In this document: positions 42,235 through 50,889 of the stretch, one piece after another
Position numbering within the stretch: the first letter of the stretch is position 1
How the letters are laid out: every line of letters starts with the position of its first letter
Assembly (NCBI RefSeq): GCF_042654985.1
Contig: NZ_JBHSMT010000031.1
Span: forward strand, 1 to 64,000
Reading direction: 5' to 3'
From: Paraherbaspirillum soli
Lineage (GTDB): Bacteria > Pseudomonadota > Gammaproteobacteria > Burkholderiales > Burkholderiaceae_D
Length of the DNA stretch: 64,000 nucleotides
Translations under genes and position numbers: made by a program
The notes under the pieces: model-generated
The model's input: the letters and a program-made list of their open reading frames with translations, nothing else
Databases searched by the model: none
Told to the model about the DNA's origin: nothing

Positions 42235-43479
42235 ATGTCACATCCAATCAACACCCATTCAAGCAGCACGCATTCCTATTTCTGCCCTTGCCCGCGCGGG
42301 CTGGAAGCCGCTTTGGCGGAAGAATTGAATGAAATAGCGCAACTGAGCGCCCCGGCAGTCACGCTCAAAGTGCATACGCAAGTGCCCGGCGGTGTGCATT
42401 GCTCAGGCTTGCTGAGCGATGCCTGGCGCATCAATCTGCATTCCCGCATCGCCAGCCGGGTGCTGCTGCGCCTGACGCACGGTTCGTATAAAAACGAAAA
42501 CGACATTTACGACATGACGCTGGAACAGGAATGGGAAAACTGGTTCTCCGTCAACCACACCATCCGGGTCGACGTCACCGCGGTGAAGTCGCCGTTGCGC
42601 AGCCTGGAGTTCACCACGCTGAAGATCAAGGATGCGATCTGCGACCGATTCCGCGATTTGTGCGACGAGCGGCCATCGGTCGATACCCGTACCCCGGATA
42701 TGCGCATCGTCGGCTTTCTCGACGCCCACAATTTCACGCTGTATCTGGATACCTCCGGCGAAGCACTGTTCAAGCGCGGCTGGCGTGCCGAAACCGGCGA
42801 TGCGCCGTTGCGCGAGAATCTTGCTGCCGGCCTGCTCCGCACCAGCGGCTGGAAACCGGGAGTGGTGCTGTTCGATCCGATGTGCGGCTCCGGCACCATC
42901 CTGATCGAAGCGGCGCAAATCGTCGCCGGGATTCCAGCCGGCGCACGCCGTCACTTCGCTTTCGAGAAATTCAACCACTTCGAAGCCGAGCTGTGGCTAT
43001 CCATCAAGGGCAGTTTCAAACCCCATCCGTTGCCGACCGCGCCGACCATTTTCGGCAGCGATATCTCGGGCGACATGGTGACGATCGCAGCCAACAATTT
43101 GCGCAACGCCGGCATCTTGTTTGAAGTGCCGCTGAAGCAGATCGAAGCGCAGGAAGTGAAGCCGCCGCTCGACGCTGCCAGCGGCATCATGCTGACCAAC
43201 CCGCCTTACGGCGAGCGGATCGGCGTGCGCGGCGACAGCGCATTGCCGACCGATGAAATGTTCACGGCCTTTTTCAGCGCCTTCGGGACCACGCTGAAAC
43301 AACGTTTTGCCGGCTGGAGCGTGTTCCTGTTCTCGGCCGACTTAAGCTTGCCAAAGCTGCTGCGCCTGAAAGAAGCGCGTAAGACCCCGTTCTTCAACGG
43401 CGCGCTGGAATGCCGCTTGTTCCGCTTCGACATGGTGGCCGGCTTTAACCGCCGTGAAGCGGCCAAGCCCAAGGAGTAA
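42235..43479 (+). CDS. THUMP-domain 23S rRNA (guanine-N2)-methyltransferase, RlmL-like
   Basis: 414 residues. The N-terminal segment YFCPCPRGLEAALAEELNEI and the THUMP region are followed by an SAM-dependent domain: DPMCGSGTILIEAA, FGSDISGDMV, and catalytic MLTNPPYGERIGV. It corresponds to the first half only of E. coli RlmKL (702 residues); the RlmK half is absent. Start chosen at MSHPINTHSS with AAAAGG upstream; the longer frame runs back into the dispersed repeat. Confidence 0.9.
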   Translation: MSHPINTHSSSTHSYFCPCPRGLEAALAEELNEIAQLSAPAVTLKVHTQVPGGVHCSGLLSDAWRINLHSRIASRVLLRLTHGSYKNENDIYDMTLEQEWENWFSVNHTIRVDVTAVKSPLRSLEFTTLKIKDAICDRFRDLCDERPSVDTRTPDMRIVGFLDAHNFTLYLDTSGEALFKRGWRAETGDAPLRENLAAGLLRTSGWKPGVVLFDPMCGSGTILIEAAQIVAGIPAGARRHFAFEKFNHFEAELWLSIKGSFKPHPLPTAPTIFGSDISGDMVTIAANNLRNAGILFEVPLKQIEAQEVKPPLDAASGIMLTNPPYGERIGVRGDSALPTDEMFTAFFSAFGTTLKQRFAGWSVFLFSADLSLPKLLRLKEARKTPFFNGALECRLFRFDMVAGFNRREAAKPKE

Positions 43480-43514
43480 ACGCGGCGGCGGAGACTGCTC
43501 CGCATTCCTCAGAT

Positions 43515-43551
43515 GAAAAAAAAGCGCAATCAATTCGATTGCGCTTTTTTT
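43515..43551. terminator. Bidirectional terminator between the methyltransferase and the siderophore receptor
   Basis: Stem AAGCGCAATC / GATTGCGCTT with a 5-base loop, A-run before and T-run after. The two genes converge here. Confidence 0.88.
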
Positions 43552-43569
43552 ATTGTGCGGTGACGCCGA

Positions 43570-45834
43570 TCAGAACACCAGGTTTGCGCTCAATACCGCC
43601 GAGCGTGCCGGCGCCTGATGCGCATAGTGCGCGGCATAGCCCTGGTCGTAATAAAGCTTGTTGGTCAGATTCTGCACATTCAGTTGCAAGGTGACATGCC
43701 GGTTCAGCACATACGACGCCATGGCATCGAAGCGAGTGTAAGACGGCACGTATAGCGTATTCGCGGCATTGCCGAATACATGCGACATATAGAACGCCCC
43801 GCCGCCAACCGTCAGCTTCGGCAAGACCTGGTAGGTGCTCCACAAACTGAAACTATTCTTTGCCGTATTGGGAAATTGGTTGCCGTTATTGGCAGCGTTG
43901 GTGCCGAAGCTGCCGTTATCGACCAATGCGCTATCGAGATAGGTGTAACCGCCAAACACCTGCCACTTGTCAGTCAGATTCCCCGCGATCCCCAGCTCCA
44001 GGCCATCGACTTTCTGCTTGCCGGCGGTGGCCACCGTATTGGCGTCGATCGGTACCCGCGCATTGTTCTTCTCGGTGCGGAACACCGCGGCCGTCAGCGA
44101 CAGTTTCTTATGCAACACATCCCACTTGGTGCCGATCTCATAGGTGTGGCTACGTTCCGGCGCCAGATTCTGGTTGGCGGCGCTGATGTTGTCGCTGCCA
44201 TCGCCGGTGCTGACGCCAGAAGGCGTCGAGGCGGTGCTGTAGGAACCATATACGCTGGCATCCGGCGTCAGTTTGTAAATCAAAGCCGCCTGGTAATTCC
44301 AGAAATTGGCATCGTTCTTGACGGTCACGCCCGGCACCGTGGCCCCGACTGCGTTGGCCCCCTGGCCGTTACCATTCGGTACTGTTCTGATATAGGCAGG
44401 GGTGCTTGCCGTGGTTGAATAACTGTCATAGCGCAACCCCAGATTCGCCAGCCATTGCTTGGACAATTCCAGCGTATCGAACGCATAGACCGAGCGCGTA
44501 TTGGTGGTGGTTTGCGTCACCGTCGGCGAACGCAGAATCGTGCCGCTCCATTTATCGCTGGGATTCGGGTTGTTCAGGCTGGTGCAATCGCCGCTGGCAA
44601 ATGCTGCCGTGTTGCACGGGCGTCCGCTGACACCGCTAGCCGGCAACAGCGCATAGCCGCCGACACTGGTTTGCTCGCGGCTGATTTCTAGACCGGTCGA
44701 GAAACTGTGCTTGACGCTGCCGGTGGCAAACTTGCCGCTCAAATTTGCCTGGTTGGTGGCGGTTTCCGTACTGGCGTCGCGATTTTTCGAACTGCGCCAA
44801 AGCTTGCCGTTGGCGACATTGCCGGCACTATCGTCCGGATTGGTCACGATGTAGTTATTGGTCGAACGGCCGTAACGGGTGGTATTGCTGAACACCAGGC
44901 TATCGCCGAAGTCATGCTGCACCTGCACTGTGCCGATATCCGCCTGCGTTTTGCGGAAGTCGCGACCAGTCAGACCGTAAAACTGGCGGCCGACATTGAC
45001 CGGGGCATCGGGATTGGCCTTGGTTCTGCCGGCACCGCTATTCTTATAAGGCGTGCTGTAATCCGGCAGATCGTCGGATTGCATGTGGTAATAACTGAGA
45101 ATCACCGAGGTCGGCGAGTTCAAGCCAAGTTTCAATGACGGCGCGAAACCCCAGCGACTGACGTCGACCTGCCCGCGTCCGGGGACATTGGCGTCATGCA
45201 CCATCGCGTTCAGGCGGATCGCGGCGTTATCGCCCAGCAGATAATTGCCATCGACGGCGGCACGTTTGTAATTGTCGGTGCCGACGCCGATATTGGCCGA
45301 GCTGAAGTTCTCCTTCTTCGGCGCCTTGGTAATCAGGTTGACGCTGCCGCCAGCCGCGCCGCGTCCGCCGAACGCGCCATCCGATCCCTTCACCACTTCG
45401 ACCGCTTCAATATCGAAGATCTCGCGTGTTTGCGATCCGGTGTCGCGCACGCCATCGACGAAGGTATTGGCGCCGGCGTCATAACCTCGAATGAAAGGCC
45501 GATCGCCGATCGGATTGCCGCCTTCGCCGGCGCCGAAAGTAATGCCGGGCGTGGTGCGCAATGCCTCCACCAATGAAGTCGCACCGGTCTGCTGAATCAC
45601 TTCGGCCGGGATCACGGTGATCGATTTCGGTGTTTCCAGCAGCGGCGCCGTGAATTTCGGCGAGGCCGCTTTCTCGGTCTTGTATGGCGCTTCCGCGCTG
45701 TCGCGCACGGTGACTTCCGGCAGCGCTGTTTCGGATGCTTGCGCGGTCTGCGCGCAAGCCGATTGTTGAAGCGCCACGGGCATGGCAAAAGCAGCCAACA
45801 GCGTTGCCGCTATCGGATTGAGTCGACGATCCAT
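43570..45834 (-). CDS. TonB-dependent siderophore receptor (Fiu/PiuA type)
   Basis: 754 residues. Signal peptide (IAATLLAAFAMPVAL, cleavage near CAQ), a TonB-box-like LPEVTVRD, plug domain (TPKSITVIPAEVIQQTG, RPFIRGYDAGANTFVDGVRD, VEVVKGSDGAFGGRGAAGGS) and a 22-strand barrel ending in the aromatic SANLVF. The plug motifs resemble catechol-siderophore receptors such as Fiu and PiuA; the PiuC gene nearby supports this. The ATG with GAGGAAG before it is the start; the upstream 45 codons are repeat translation. A Fur-box-like site lies about 335 bases upstream. Confidence 0.93.
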   Translation of the reverse strand: MDRRLNPIAATLLAAFAMPVALQQSACAQTAQASETALPEVTVRDSAEAPYKTEKAASPKFTAPLLETPKSITVIPAEVIQQTGATSLVEALRTTPGITFGAGEGGNPIGDRPFIRGYDAGANTFVDGVRDTGSQTREIFDIEAVEVVKGSDGAFGGRGAAGGSVNLITKAPKKENFSSANIGVGTDNYKRAAVDGNYLLGDNAAIRLNAMVHDANVPGRGQVDVSRWGFAPSLKLGLNSPTSVILSYYHMQSDDLPDYSTPYKNSGAGRTKANPDAPVNVGRQFYGLTGRDFRKTQADIGTVQVQHDFGDSLVFSNTTRYGRSTNNYIVTNPDDSAGNVANGKLWRSSKNRDASTETATNQANLSGKFATGSVKHSFSTGLEISREQTSVGGYALLPASGVSGRPCNTAAFASGDCTSLNNPNPSDKWSGTILRSPTVTQTTTNTRSVYAFDTLELSKQWLANLGLRYDSYSTTASTPAYIRTVPNGNGQGANAVGATVPGVTVKNDANFWNYQAALIYKLTPDASVYGSYSTASTPSGVSTGDGSDNISAANQNLAPERSHTYEIGTKWDVLHKKLSLTAAVFRTEKNNARVPIDANTVATAGKQKVDGLELGIAGNLTDKWQVFGGYTYLDSALVDNGSFGTNAANNGNQFPNTAKNSFSLWSTYQVLPKLTVGGGAFYMSHVFGNAANTLYVPSYTRFDAMASYVLNRHVTLQLNVQNLTNKLYYDQGYAAHYAHQAPARSAVLSANLVF

Positions 45835-45940
45835 TACTTCCTCACTAGTTGTAGATTCCGGTGATTTCCGGATATTTGTATAAATGCTGGCTAGTACGGA
45901 AATTTGTGAACCGTTTGGCTGGCGCGAGTGCCGTTCGGAC

Positions 45941-46053
45941 ACCTCTAAAAACCGTAGCGAGCGGCCCAAGGTCGGGGCGAGAAGCGGAGTCGTACGTTTG
46001 TACGGCGAGCATCACGGCCTCGAGATTGGGGCGCGCAGTAGGTTTTTAGAGGT
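45941..46053. repeat. Long-hairpin repeat (GTAGCGAGCGGCCC family), copy 4
   Basis: Arms CACCTCTAAAAACC / GGTTTTTAGAGGTG, perfectly paired TCT version. It lies in the leader between the receptor start and the Fur-box-like site, so receptor mRNA would carry it in its 5' end unless a promoter lies downstream of it. Confidence 0.85.
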
Positions 46054-46169
46054 GCCCGTTAGTTAGTGCAGTTGTTATGCGCTATTTCTAACGACCTGCT
46101 CACAAACGAAGGTGGCGAAAAATCCATTGTGTGGATCTGCACCGGTTCGCAAAGATCGAAAGTATACAT

Positions 46170-46188
46170 GATAATGATTCTTATTTAA
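46170..46188. promoter_or_regulatory. Fur-box-like site of the receptor gene
   Basis: GATAATGATTCTTATTTAA matches 13 of 19 positions of the classical Fur box and fits the betaproteobacterial style (ATGAnAATGATTC) better. It lies in the 535-base region between the divergent receptor gene and hemP. Confidence 0.65.
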
Positions 46189-46333
46189 AGAATAAATATG
46201 GAGTCTGAAGGCTTCCGCCGAACATCAATCGGCCCGCCTGAGCCGATATTGCAGCAAGCAAATCACCTGGCAACACCTGCATGCTCAAGCTGCTTAAAAC
46301 ACTTGCAATCCAAATCCAAATAACGAATAATAC

Positions 46334-46354
46334 AAATAGGAATTGTTCGCATTT
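46334..46354. promoter_or_regulatory. Fur-box-like site of the hemP group
   Basis: Contains GGAATTGTTCGCATTT, close to the GAATGATTCGCATTT form seen in betaproteobacterial Fur boxes (about 17 of 21 against that recalled pattern). It lies 16 bases before the hemP start codon, an operator position that would block transcription or the RBS region. Confidence 0.6.
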
Positions 46355-46369
46355 ACATAAAGGACTATC

Positions 46370-46567
46370 ATGAGCCACTCGATACCACGTGAAGCAGAAC
46401 TAGAGAAAAAGCAAATCTCCAGCATCACCCAGTCGGTCGCATCAGCAGTCACACGCATCAAGAGCCAGGATCTGTTCAAGCAAATGCGTGAATTGGAAAT
46501 CGATCATGGCGGCAGAATTTACAAACTGCGGCTAACGCATTTGAACAAATTGATCCTGACAGCCTGA
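46370..46567 (+). CDS. hemP: Hemin uptake protein HemP
   Basis: 65 residues. The conserved core QDLFKQMRELEIDHGGRIYKLRLTHLNKLILT is given here by its key parts QDLF, IDHGGRIYKLR and NKLILT, and matches the HemP/HmuP family of small iron-regulated proteins. Members activate haem receptor expression in some species. AAAGGA lies 6 bases before the ATG. First gene of the iron group running to bfr. Confidence 0.9.
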   Translation: MSHSIPREAELEKKQISSITQSVASAVTRIKSQDLFKQMRELEIDHGGRIYKLRLTHLNKLILTA

Positions 46568-46623
46568 CTTTTAAAACCAGCCCGCCGATATCCAGCCAGC
46601 CAGACACCGACATAGGAGTTTTG

Positions 46624-46944
46624 ATGATCACTGAGAAAATCAATCCGGCGTTCGTGGAACCAAATAGTGCGCCAGCGCAGCCGGAATTACTGGTCTCGGC
46701 AGTATTGCATCTGATGTCGCATTACACCGCGAATCACCAGGAAGCCAGCAGCTGCGTCAAACTGGCATCGGTGATTGAGCGCCATTTGAAAGCGTTGGCT
46801 GATTTACCCAATCTGGCGCCGGTGCTGCGTACAACGTGCCAGCAGTTATCGGAACAGTGGGCAATGGTAGTGGAGCGAACCATGCCGCGCCCGGAAAAAT
46901 ATACGCTGTTGACCAGACTTGTCGGCGCTGGACGAGCCTGCTGA
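46624..46944 (+). CDS. Small uncharacterised protein of the hemP-bfd iron group
   Basis: 106 residues, no signal peptide and no membrane span. Predicted mostly helical (LLVSAVLHLMSHYTAN, CVKLASVIERHLKALADL, LRTTCQQLSEQWAMVVER), with a cysteine near the middle, one in LRTTCQQ and one as the last residue. AGGAG sits 5 bases before the ATG; a TTG just upstream is ignored. It lies 56 bases after hemP and 121 before bfd, so an iron-related role is likely. I do not recognise a family. Confidence 0.7.
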   Translation: MITEKINPAFVEPNSAPAQPELLVSAVLHLMSHYTANHQEASSCVKLASVIERHLKALADLPNLAPVLRTTCQQLSEQWAMVVERTMPRPEKYTLLTRLVGAGRAC

Positions 46945-47065
46945 TGCGGCATCGACAGGCAAGCCGGCACTCTTTTTTGAGGGTTGAATGTGAGCTCGAA
47001 TTGTTGAGCTCATTTTTTAAATCCGCTTATTTATCCAATTTTTTACATTGGCAGCAAGGTACAAA

Positions 47066-47296
47066 ATGATCGTTTGTGTTTGCAATAACATCTCCGACCG
47101 AAAAATCCGTCAGGCAGTCGATTCAGGCATGTCGACCATGTCCGAATTGCGCAAGAATCTGGGTGTCGCAACCTGCTGCGGCAAATGCCACACCTGCGCC
47201 AAGAGCGTATTGCGCGAATGCCTGGCCAACAACGCGCCTGCTGCGCATCAGCATATTCAAGCATTGATATTTCAACCGAATGCACTCGCAGCTTAA
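47066..47296 (+). CDS. bfd: Bacterioferritin-associated ferredoxin
   Basis: 76 residues. Iron-sulfur ligands Cys4, Cys6, Cys38 and Cys41 give the family spacing C-x-C-x31-C-x2-C (MIVCVCNNI, TCCGKCHTC). Bfd binds bacterioferritin and reduces its core so iron can be released. The ATG with AAGG six bases upstream is used rather than a TTG six codons earlier. The bacterioferritin gene is 1.8 kb downstream on the same strand. Confidence 0.94.
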   Translation: MIVCVCNNISDRKIRQAVDSGMSTMSELRKNLGVATCCGKCHTCAKSVLRECLANNAPAAHQHIQALIFQPNALAA

Positions 47297-47316
47297 TTGC
47301 ATCATTAAGTGCATCA

Positions 47317-48015
47317 ATGAGCGCGACATTATCGTCATCGACACCTAACCTGCCTGCGCTTGCCGGGCATCAAATCCGGCGCATCGGGCCGCTGGGGGCG
47401 ATCATCTTGCTGCACGCCGCGTTTTTTATCGCACTGCAAAGCGGCATGGTTCACCAGATAACAACATCCGCGCCGAAAGAAGTGTTCGCCTACTTCATCA
47501 CACCGGAGCGAGCTCCGCAACCAGCGCCAGCGAAACCACAACCGGCGATCCCGAAAACAGTAGCGGTGGTGAAGAAAACCATCGCTCCGCCGCTGCCGAC
47601 CCCGGTTGTCAGCCAGACGCCGTCGGAACAGGCAATTACAGTTCCGGCCCCGGCATCGCAGCCGGCTCAACATGAAGAGCCGGCCGCAACACCGATTGCG
47701 GCCGCACCGGAAGCCGCGACACCGTCGCCACCGCGCACCATTACTTCCGGGGTCGAATATATACAAGCGCCGGACGTCAAATACCCCACAGTCGCCAAAC
47801 GCATGGGCGAAGAAGGCAAAGCGCTTATCCGCGTGCTGATCAACGAAAAAGGCCGTGCCGAACGGGTCGAAGTCCAAAAATCCTCCGGCTCCAGCCGTCT
47901 CGATGACGCCGCCAAACAGGCGGTGATGCGCGCACTTTTCAAGCCCTATATGGAAGACGGCAAAGCGATCCCTGTGTTTGCGATCGTGCCGATCAATTTC
48001 CAGCTATCCAATTAA
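47317..48015 (+). CDS. tonB: TonB energy transducer
   Basis: 232 residues. N-terminal anchor (LGAIILLHAAFFIAL), a periplasmic proline-rich spacer (ERAPQPAPAKPQPAIPK and onward, about 65-140) and the C-terminal TonB domain: VKYPTVAKRMGEEGKALIRV, VEVQKSSGSSRLDDAA and PINFQL. It transmits energy from ExbBD to receptors such as the one nearby. Start MSATLSSSTPN lies 20 bases after bfd, with no strong ribosome binding site. ExbBD are 14 kb away. Confidence 0.92.
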   Translation: MSATLSSSTPNLPALAGHQIRRIGPLGAIILLHAAFFIALQSGMVHQITTSAPKEVFAYFITPERAPQPAPAKPQPAIPKTVAVVKKTIAPPLPTPVVSQTPSEQAITVPAPASQPAQHEEPAATPIAAAPEAATPSPPRTITSGVEYIQAPDVKYPTVAKRMGEEGKALIRVLINEKGRAERVEVQKSSGSSRLDDAAKQAVMRALFKPYMEDGKAIPVFAIVPINFQLSN

Positions 48016-48217
48016 TCGCCGTTCAATTCGTTGGGAAAATATGCCGAGAATCGCTCCGATACGGCGTCACAAATTCGCGCTGGGCTCCAGCGGTGCTTTG
48101 CTCCTTGTCTCGTGTCGATTTCGACATATTTAAAAATCTTCAGCGAATTAACAACTCAAGACACCAGCAATCGGCGACGCCGCGCTGCTATCCCTCCAAG
48201 AAAAAAGGTCCATCCCG

Positions 48218-48901
48218 ATGCTGTTACAGATCCATCAAGCGCTATTGGCAGACGATCTCGCGCGTTGCCGGGAACTCATAGACAACGCGGAATGGGCCGA
48301 CGGCCGCATTACCGCCGGCTCGCAGTCGGGTCTGGTAAAGAATAACCGCCAACTCCCCGAGAACGCGCCAGCTGCGCAGGAAGCACGCGCCATCGTGCTC
48401 GCAGCCTTGAGCAAAAGCCCCATGTTTCTGACCGGTGCATTACCCAAAAAGATATTCCCGCCGCTATTCAATCGCTATGACGGTGACGCCAACGCGTTCG
48501 GAAACCATATCGATAATGCGATCCGTCATTCGCCAGCGACCGGTACTTGGGTGCGTACCGACCTGTCAGCCACGCTGTTCTTGTCCAACCCGGAAGACTA
48601 CGATGGCGGTGAATTGGTGATCGAAGATACCTATGGCACGCAGTCGATCAAATTACCGGCCGGCGACCTGATCCTCTACCCGTCATCGAGCGTGCACCGG
48701 GTCCAGGCCGTCACCCGAGGAGCGCGGCTCGCGGCTTTTTTCTGGATCGAAAGCATGGTGCGGGACGATGCCCAGCGCAGCTTGCTATTCAATCTCGACA
48801 TGTCGATCCTGTCGCTGCGCGAAACCTACGGTGAAATTGAACCGGCAGTACGATTGACAGGGAGCTATCACAATCTGCTCAGGATGTGGGCCGAGACGTG
48901 A
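48218..48901 (+). CDS. piuC: PKHD-type Fe(II)/2-oxoglutarate hydroxylase, PiuC family
   Basis: 227 residues. Iron ligands His and Asp in GNHIDNAIR and distal His in SSVHRVQAVTRGARLAAFFW, with the 2-oxoglutarate-binding Arg after it. The family also shows MVRDDAQRSLLF near the end. PiuC is iron-regulated and encoded near PiuA/Fiu receptors; its substrate is unknown. AAAAAAGG lies before the ATG. Confidence 0.93.
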   Translation: MLLQIHQALLADDLARCRELIDNAEWADGRITAGSQSGLVKNNRQLPENAPAAQEARAIVLAALSKSPMFLTGALPKKIFPPLFNRYDGDANAFGNHIDNAIRHSPATGTWVRTDLSATLFLSNPEDYDGGELVIEDTYGTQSIKLPAGDLILYPSSSVHRVQAVTRGARLAAFFWIESMVRDDAQRSLLFNLDMSILSLRETYGEIEPAVRLTGSYHNLLRMWAET

Positions 48902-48941
48902 TCAAGGCGTCGTTGCCGCGATGAAAAAATGCACAAATCAC

Positions 48942-48960
48942 AATGAAAATGATTCGCGCT
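48942..48960. promoter_or_regulatory. Fur-box-like site before bfr
   Basis: AATGAAAATGATTCGCGCT matches the betaproteobacterial pattern AATGAGAATGATTCGCATT at most positions. It lies about 150 bases before the bacterioferritin start codon. Confidence 0.6.
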
Positions 48961-49112
48961 AACGAATGATGAAAAAGGCGCGAGCCTGCGCTATCATGAC
49001 TGCGATTTCGGCTGAGGCACGCCACTCAAGTAAAGAGCATACATAGAAGACGCCAGGCGTATCCGACGTTGTATGACTGCCCCACTCCTTCCCATTTCAT
49101 CAAGAGGTTCCC

Positions 49113-49583
49113 ATGCAAGGCGACAAAAAAATCATTACGCTGCTCAATGCGCAGCTAACCAACGAACTGACGGCAATCAACCAGTACTTCCTGCATGCCC
49201 GCATGTATAAGCACTGGGGCCTGGCCAAACTCGGCAAGAAGGAATACGAAGAATCGATCGGCGAGATGAAACATGCGGACAGGTTGATTGACCGCATCCT
49301 GATGCTGAACGGCCTGCCGAACCTGCAAGCGTTGCATAAGCTGATGATCGGCGAATCGACGCCTGAGATGCTGGAATGCGATCTGAAGCTTGAACAAGCC
49401 GCGCAAAAAACCGTCAAGGAAGGCGTTGCCGCCTGCGAAGCTGCCGGCGACTATGTATCGCGTGAACTGTTCAAGGATATTCTCGACGACACCGAAGAAC
49501 ACATCGACTGGCTGGAAACGCAAATCGACCTGATCGACAAAGTCGGCCTGCAAAACTATTTGCAAAGCCAGATGGAAGCTTAA
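49113..49583 (+). CDS. bfr: Bacterioferritin
   Basis: 156 residues. All ferroxidase residues are at their E. coli positions: Glu18, Glu51, His54, Glu94, Glu127 and His130; the haem-ligand methionine (Met52) is present in SIGEMKHADRL. It stores iron as a 24-mer haem-containing shell. AGAGG precedes the ATG. The strong terminator after it closes the iron group. Confidence 0.96.
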   Translation: MQGDKKIITLLNAQLTNELTAINQYFLHARMYKHWGLAKLGKKEYEESIGEMKHADRLIDRILMLNGLPNLQALHKLMIGESTPEMLECDLKLEQAAQKTVKEGVAACEAAGDYVSRELFKDILDDTEEHIDWLETQIDLIDKVGLQNYLQSQMEA

Positions 49584-49605
49584 GCTGGGATAAGCACGAC
49601 ATCCG

Positions 49606-49642
49606 AACCGCCTTTTTGATTACATTCAAAAGGCGGTTTTTT
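49606..49642 (+). terminator. Terminator of bfr
   Basis: Stem AACCGCCTTTTTGA / TCAAAAGGCGGTT with a T-run after it, 22 bases past the bfr stop. Confidence 0.88.
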
Positions 49643-49662
49643 GTTGTCCGGCGTTTTTGGCC

Positions 49663-49789
49663 GCCCCTAAAAACCGTAGCGAGCGGCCCAAGGTCGGGGC
49701 GACGATGTTGTAACACTTGGAGTCGAACCACTGTACGGCGAGCATCACAGCCCCGAGATTGGGCCGCGTAGTAGGTTTTTAGAGGTGGC
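49663..49789. repeat. Long-hairpin repeat (GTAGCGAGCGGCCC family), copy 5
   Basis: Arms GCCCCTAAAAACC / GGTTTTTAGAGGTGGC, two mismatches. Internally diverged: the segment after GGTCGGGGCGA is replaced by a different 20-odd bases. It ends one base before the yggU stop codon on the minus strand. Confidence 0.8.
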
Positions 49790-49790
49790 C

Positions 49791-50132
49791 TTATATGACA
49801 AGCGCCAACAGCACCTGTTGAACCGTCTCCGCGGTCAAATGCGGCGCATGGACTTCGACCATCTTGCGTTTGCTGGTGTGCCCATGAGTGATGCTGACCG
49901 CACTACGCGGCACATCGAGCGACTCCGCCAGATAGCGAATCAGCGCTTCATTCGCCTTGCCCTCTATCGGCTGCGCCTGCAAACGCACTTTCAGCACATC
50001 ATCAAACGGCCCGATCACCTGGCTCTTCTTGGCATTTGGCATAACTTGCAATGCCAGCCGGATCCCGCCGGGAATTGCTGAGCACCATATTCCGCGCCTT
50101 GGCCCGGATCCGCCGCCCGTCTCTCTGGTCAT
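49791..50132 (-). CDS. yggU: YggU/DUF167 family protein
   Basis: 113 residues. DUF167 motif series LALQVMPNAKKSQVIGPFDD, LKVRLQAQPIEGKANEALI and ITHGHTSKRKMVEV. Function unknown. Overlaps yggT by 4 bases (ATGA), the usual yggT-yggU pair. Its stop codon is one base from a dispersed repeat. Confidence 0.9.
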   Translation of the reverse strand: MTRETGGGSGPRRGIWCSAIPGGIRLALQVMPNAKKSQVIGPFDDVLKVRLQAQPIEGKANEALIRYLAESLDVPRSAVSITHGHTSKRKMVEVHAPHLTAETVQQVLLALVI

Positions 50133-50671
50133 GCCAGCGACATGATCAGATAAATCACCAGTTGATGCACGATCCGCAACAGGATCAGGGCAGCCAGCGG
50201 CGACAGGTCGACGTTGCCGATCAGCGGAATAACCCGTCGCAACGGCCGCAACAAGGGCTCATTCAGCGCCCGGACGAATGGCGCCAGCGGCGCTTGCGGA
50301 TTGACCCAGCTAAAGATCGCCTCGACGATCAAGAGCGCGATCAACCCATAAAATATCCATTGAAAAAACAGTAGCGCCGACAAACTGAATATCAGCGATG
50401 CGTTCAGTGCCGACCTGACGCCGAGTTCCAGCAGTATGCATAGAACCGCGACCAGCGCCGCACAGAGCAGGCTGGCCCAGTCGTAACCGCTAAACCCTGG
50501 CAACAGTCGCCGCATGGGCCGGACCATCCAGTCGGACAGCGTAAAGATGAAATGCGCCAATTGCTGCGGCGGTCGCACACGTACCGCCTGTATCCAGAAT
50601 CGCAGTAACAATACGCCGCCCAAAACACTGGCGACAGTTTCGATAATTAAGGTAAAAATGTTCTGCAGCAC
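50129..50671 (-). CDS. yggT: YggT family membrane protein
   Basis: 180 residues with two copies of the YGGT unit: each a pair of helices with the sequence PMRRLLPGF.. and PLRRVIPLIGNVDLSPLAAL. Integral inner membrane protein; in some bacteria involved in osmotic or cell-division-related functions. Followed with overlap by yggU. Confidence 0.9.
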   Translation of the reverse strand: MLQNIFTLIIETVASVLGGVLLLRFWIQAVRVRPPQQLAHFIFTLSDWMVRPMRRLLPGFSGYDWASLLCAALVAVLCILLELGVRSALNASLIFSLSALLFFQWIFYGLIALLIVEAIFSWVNPQAPLAPFVRALNEPLLRPLRRVIPLIGNVDLSPLAALILLRIVHQLVIYLIMSLA

Positions 50672-50810
50672 GAAGTGTTTTCCTTTTCCAGATTAAACAT
50701 GCGATTGGTCCACTTCCAAATCATCCGCTCACCCAGGAGCACCTCTACATCCGTCCCGGCACCCACACTACAACTATCGGGCACCTCGAAACAATGCTTT
50801 ACACCCAAAC

Positions 50811-50849
50811 AAAAAACCCGCTGGATAGCACTAGGCCATACAGCGGGTG
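50811..50849 (-). terminator. Terminator of the histone H1-like gene
   Basis: Minus-strand stem CCCGCTG/CAGCGGG (written from its plus-strand arms) followed by TTTTTT. It lies 40 bases after the minus-strand gene's stop. Confidence 0.8.
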
Positions 50850-50889
50850 GTGCACCTGAAACGATTCAGGTTGCCTGACAAACGCGAAA

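Noticed and set aside
45835..45969. N-terminal extension of the siderophore receptor (and similar long frames before purM, proA, the methyltransferase and nrdB)
   Set aside because: These upstream codons translate repeats or neighbouring genes and lack family similarity; internal ATGs with good ribosome binding sites or signal peptides fit better.
49663..49789. tRNA-like fragment (GGAGTCGAACC) inside a repeat
   Set aside because: No cloverleaf can be drawn around it and it lies within the variable part of a dispersed hairpin.
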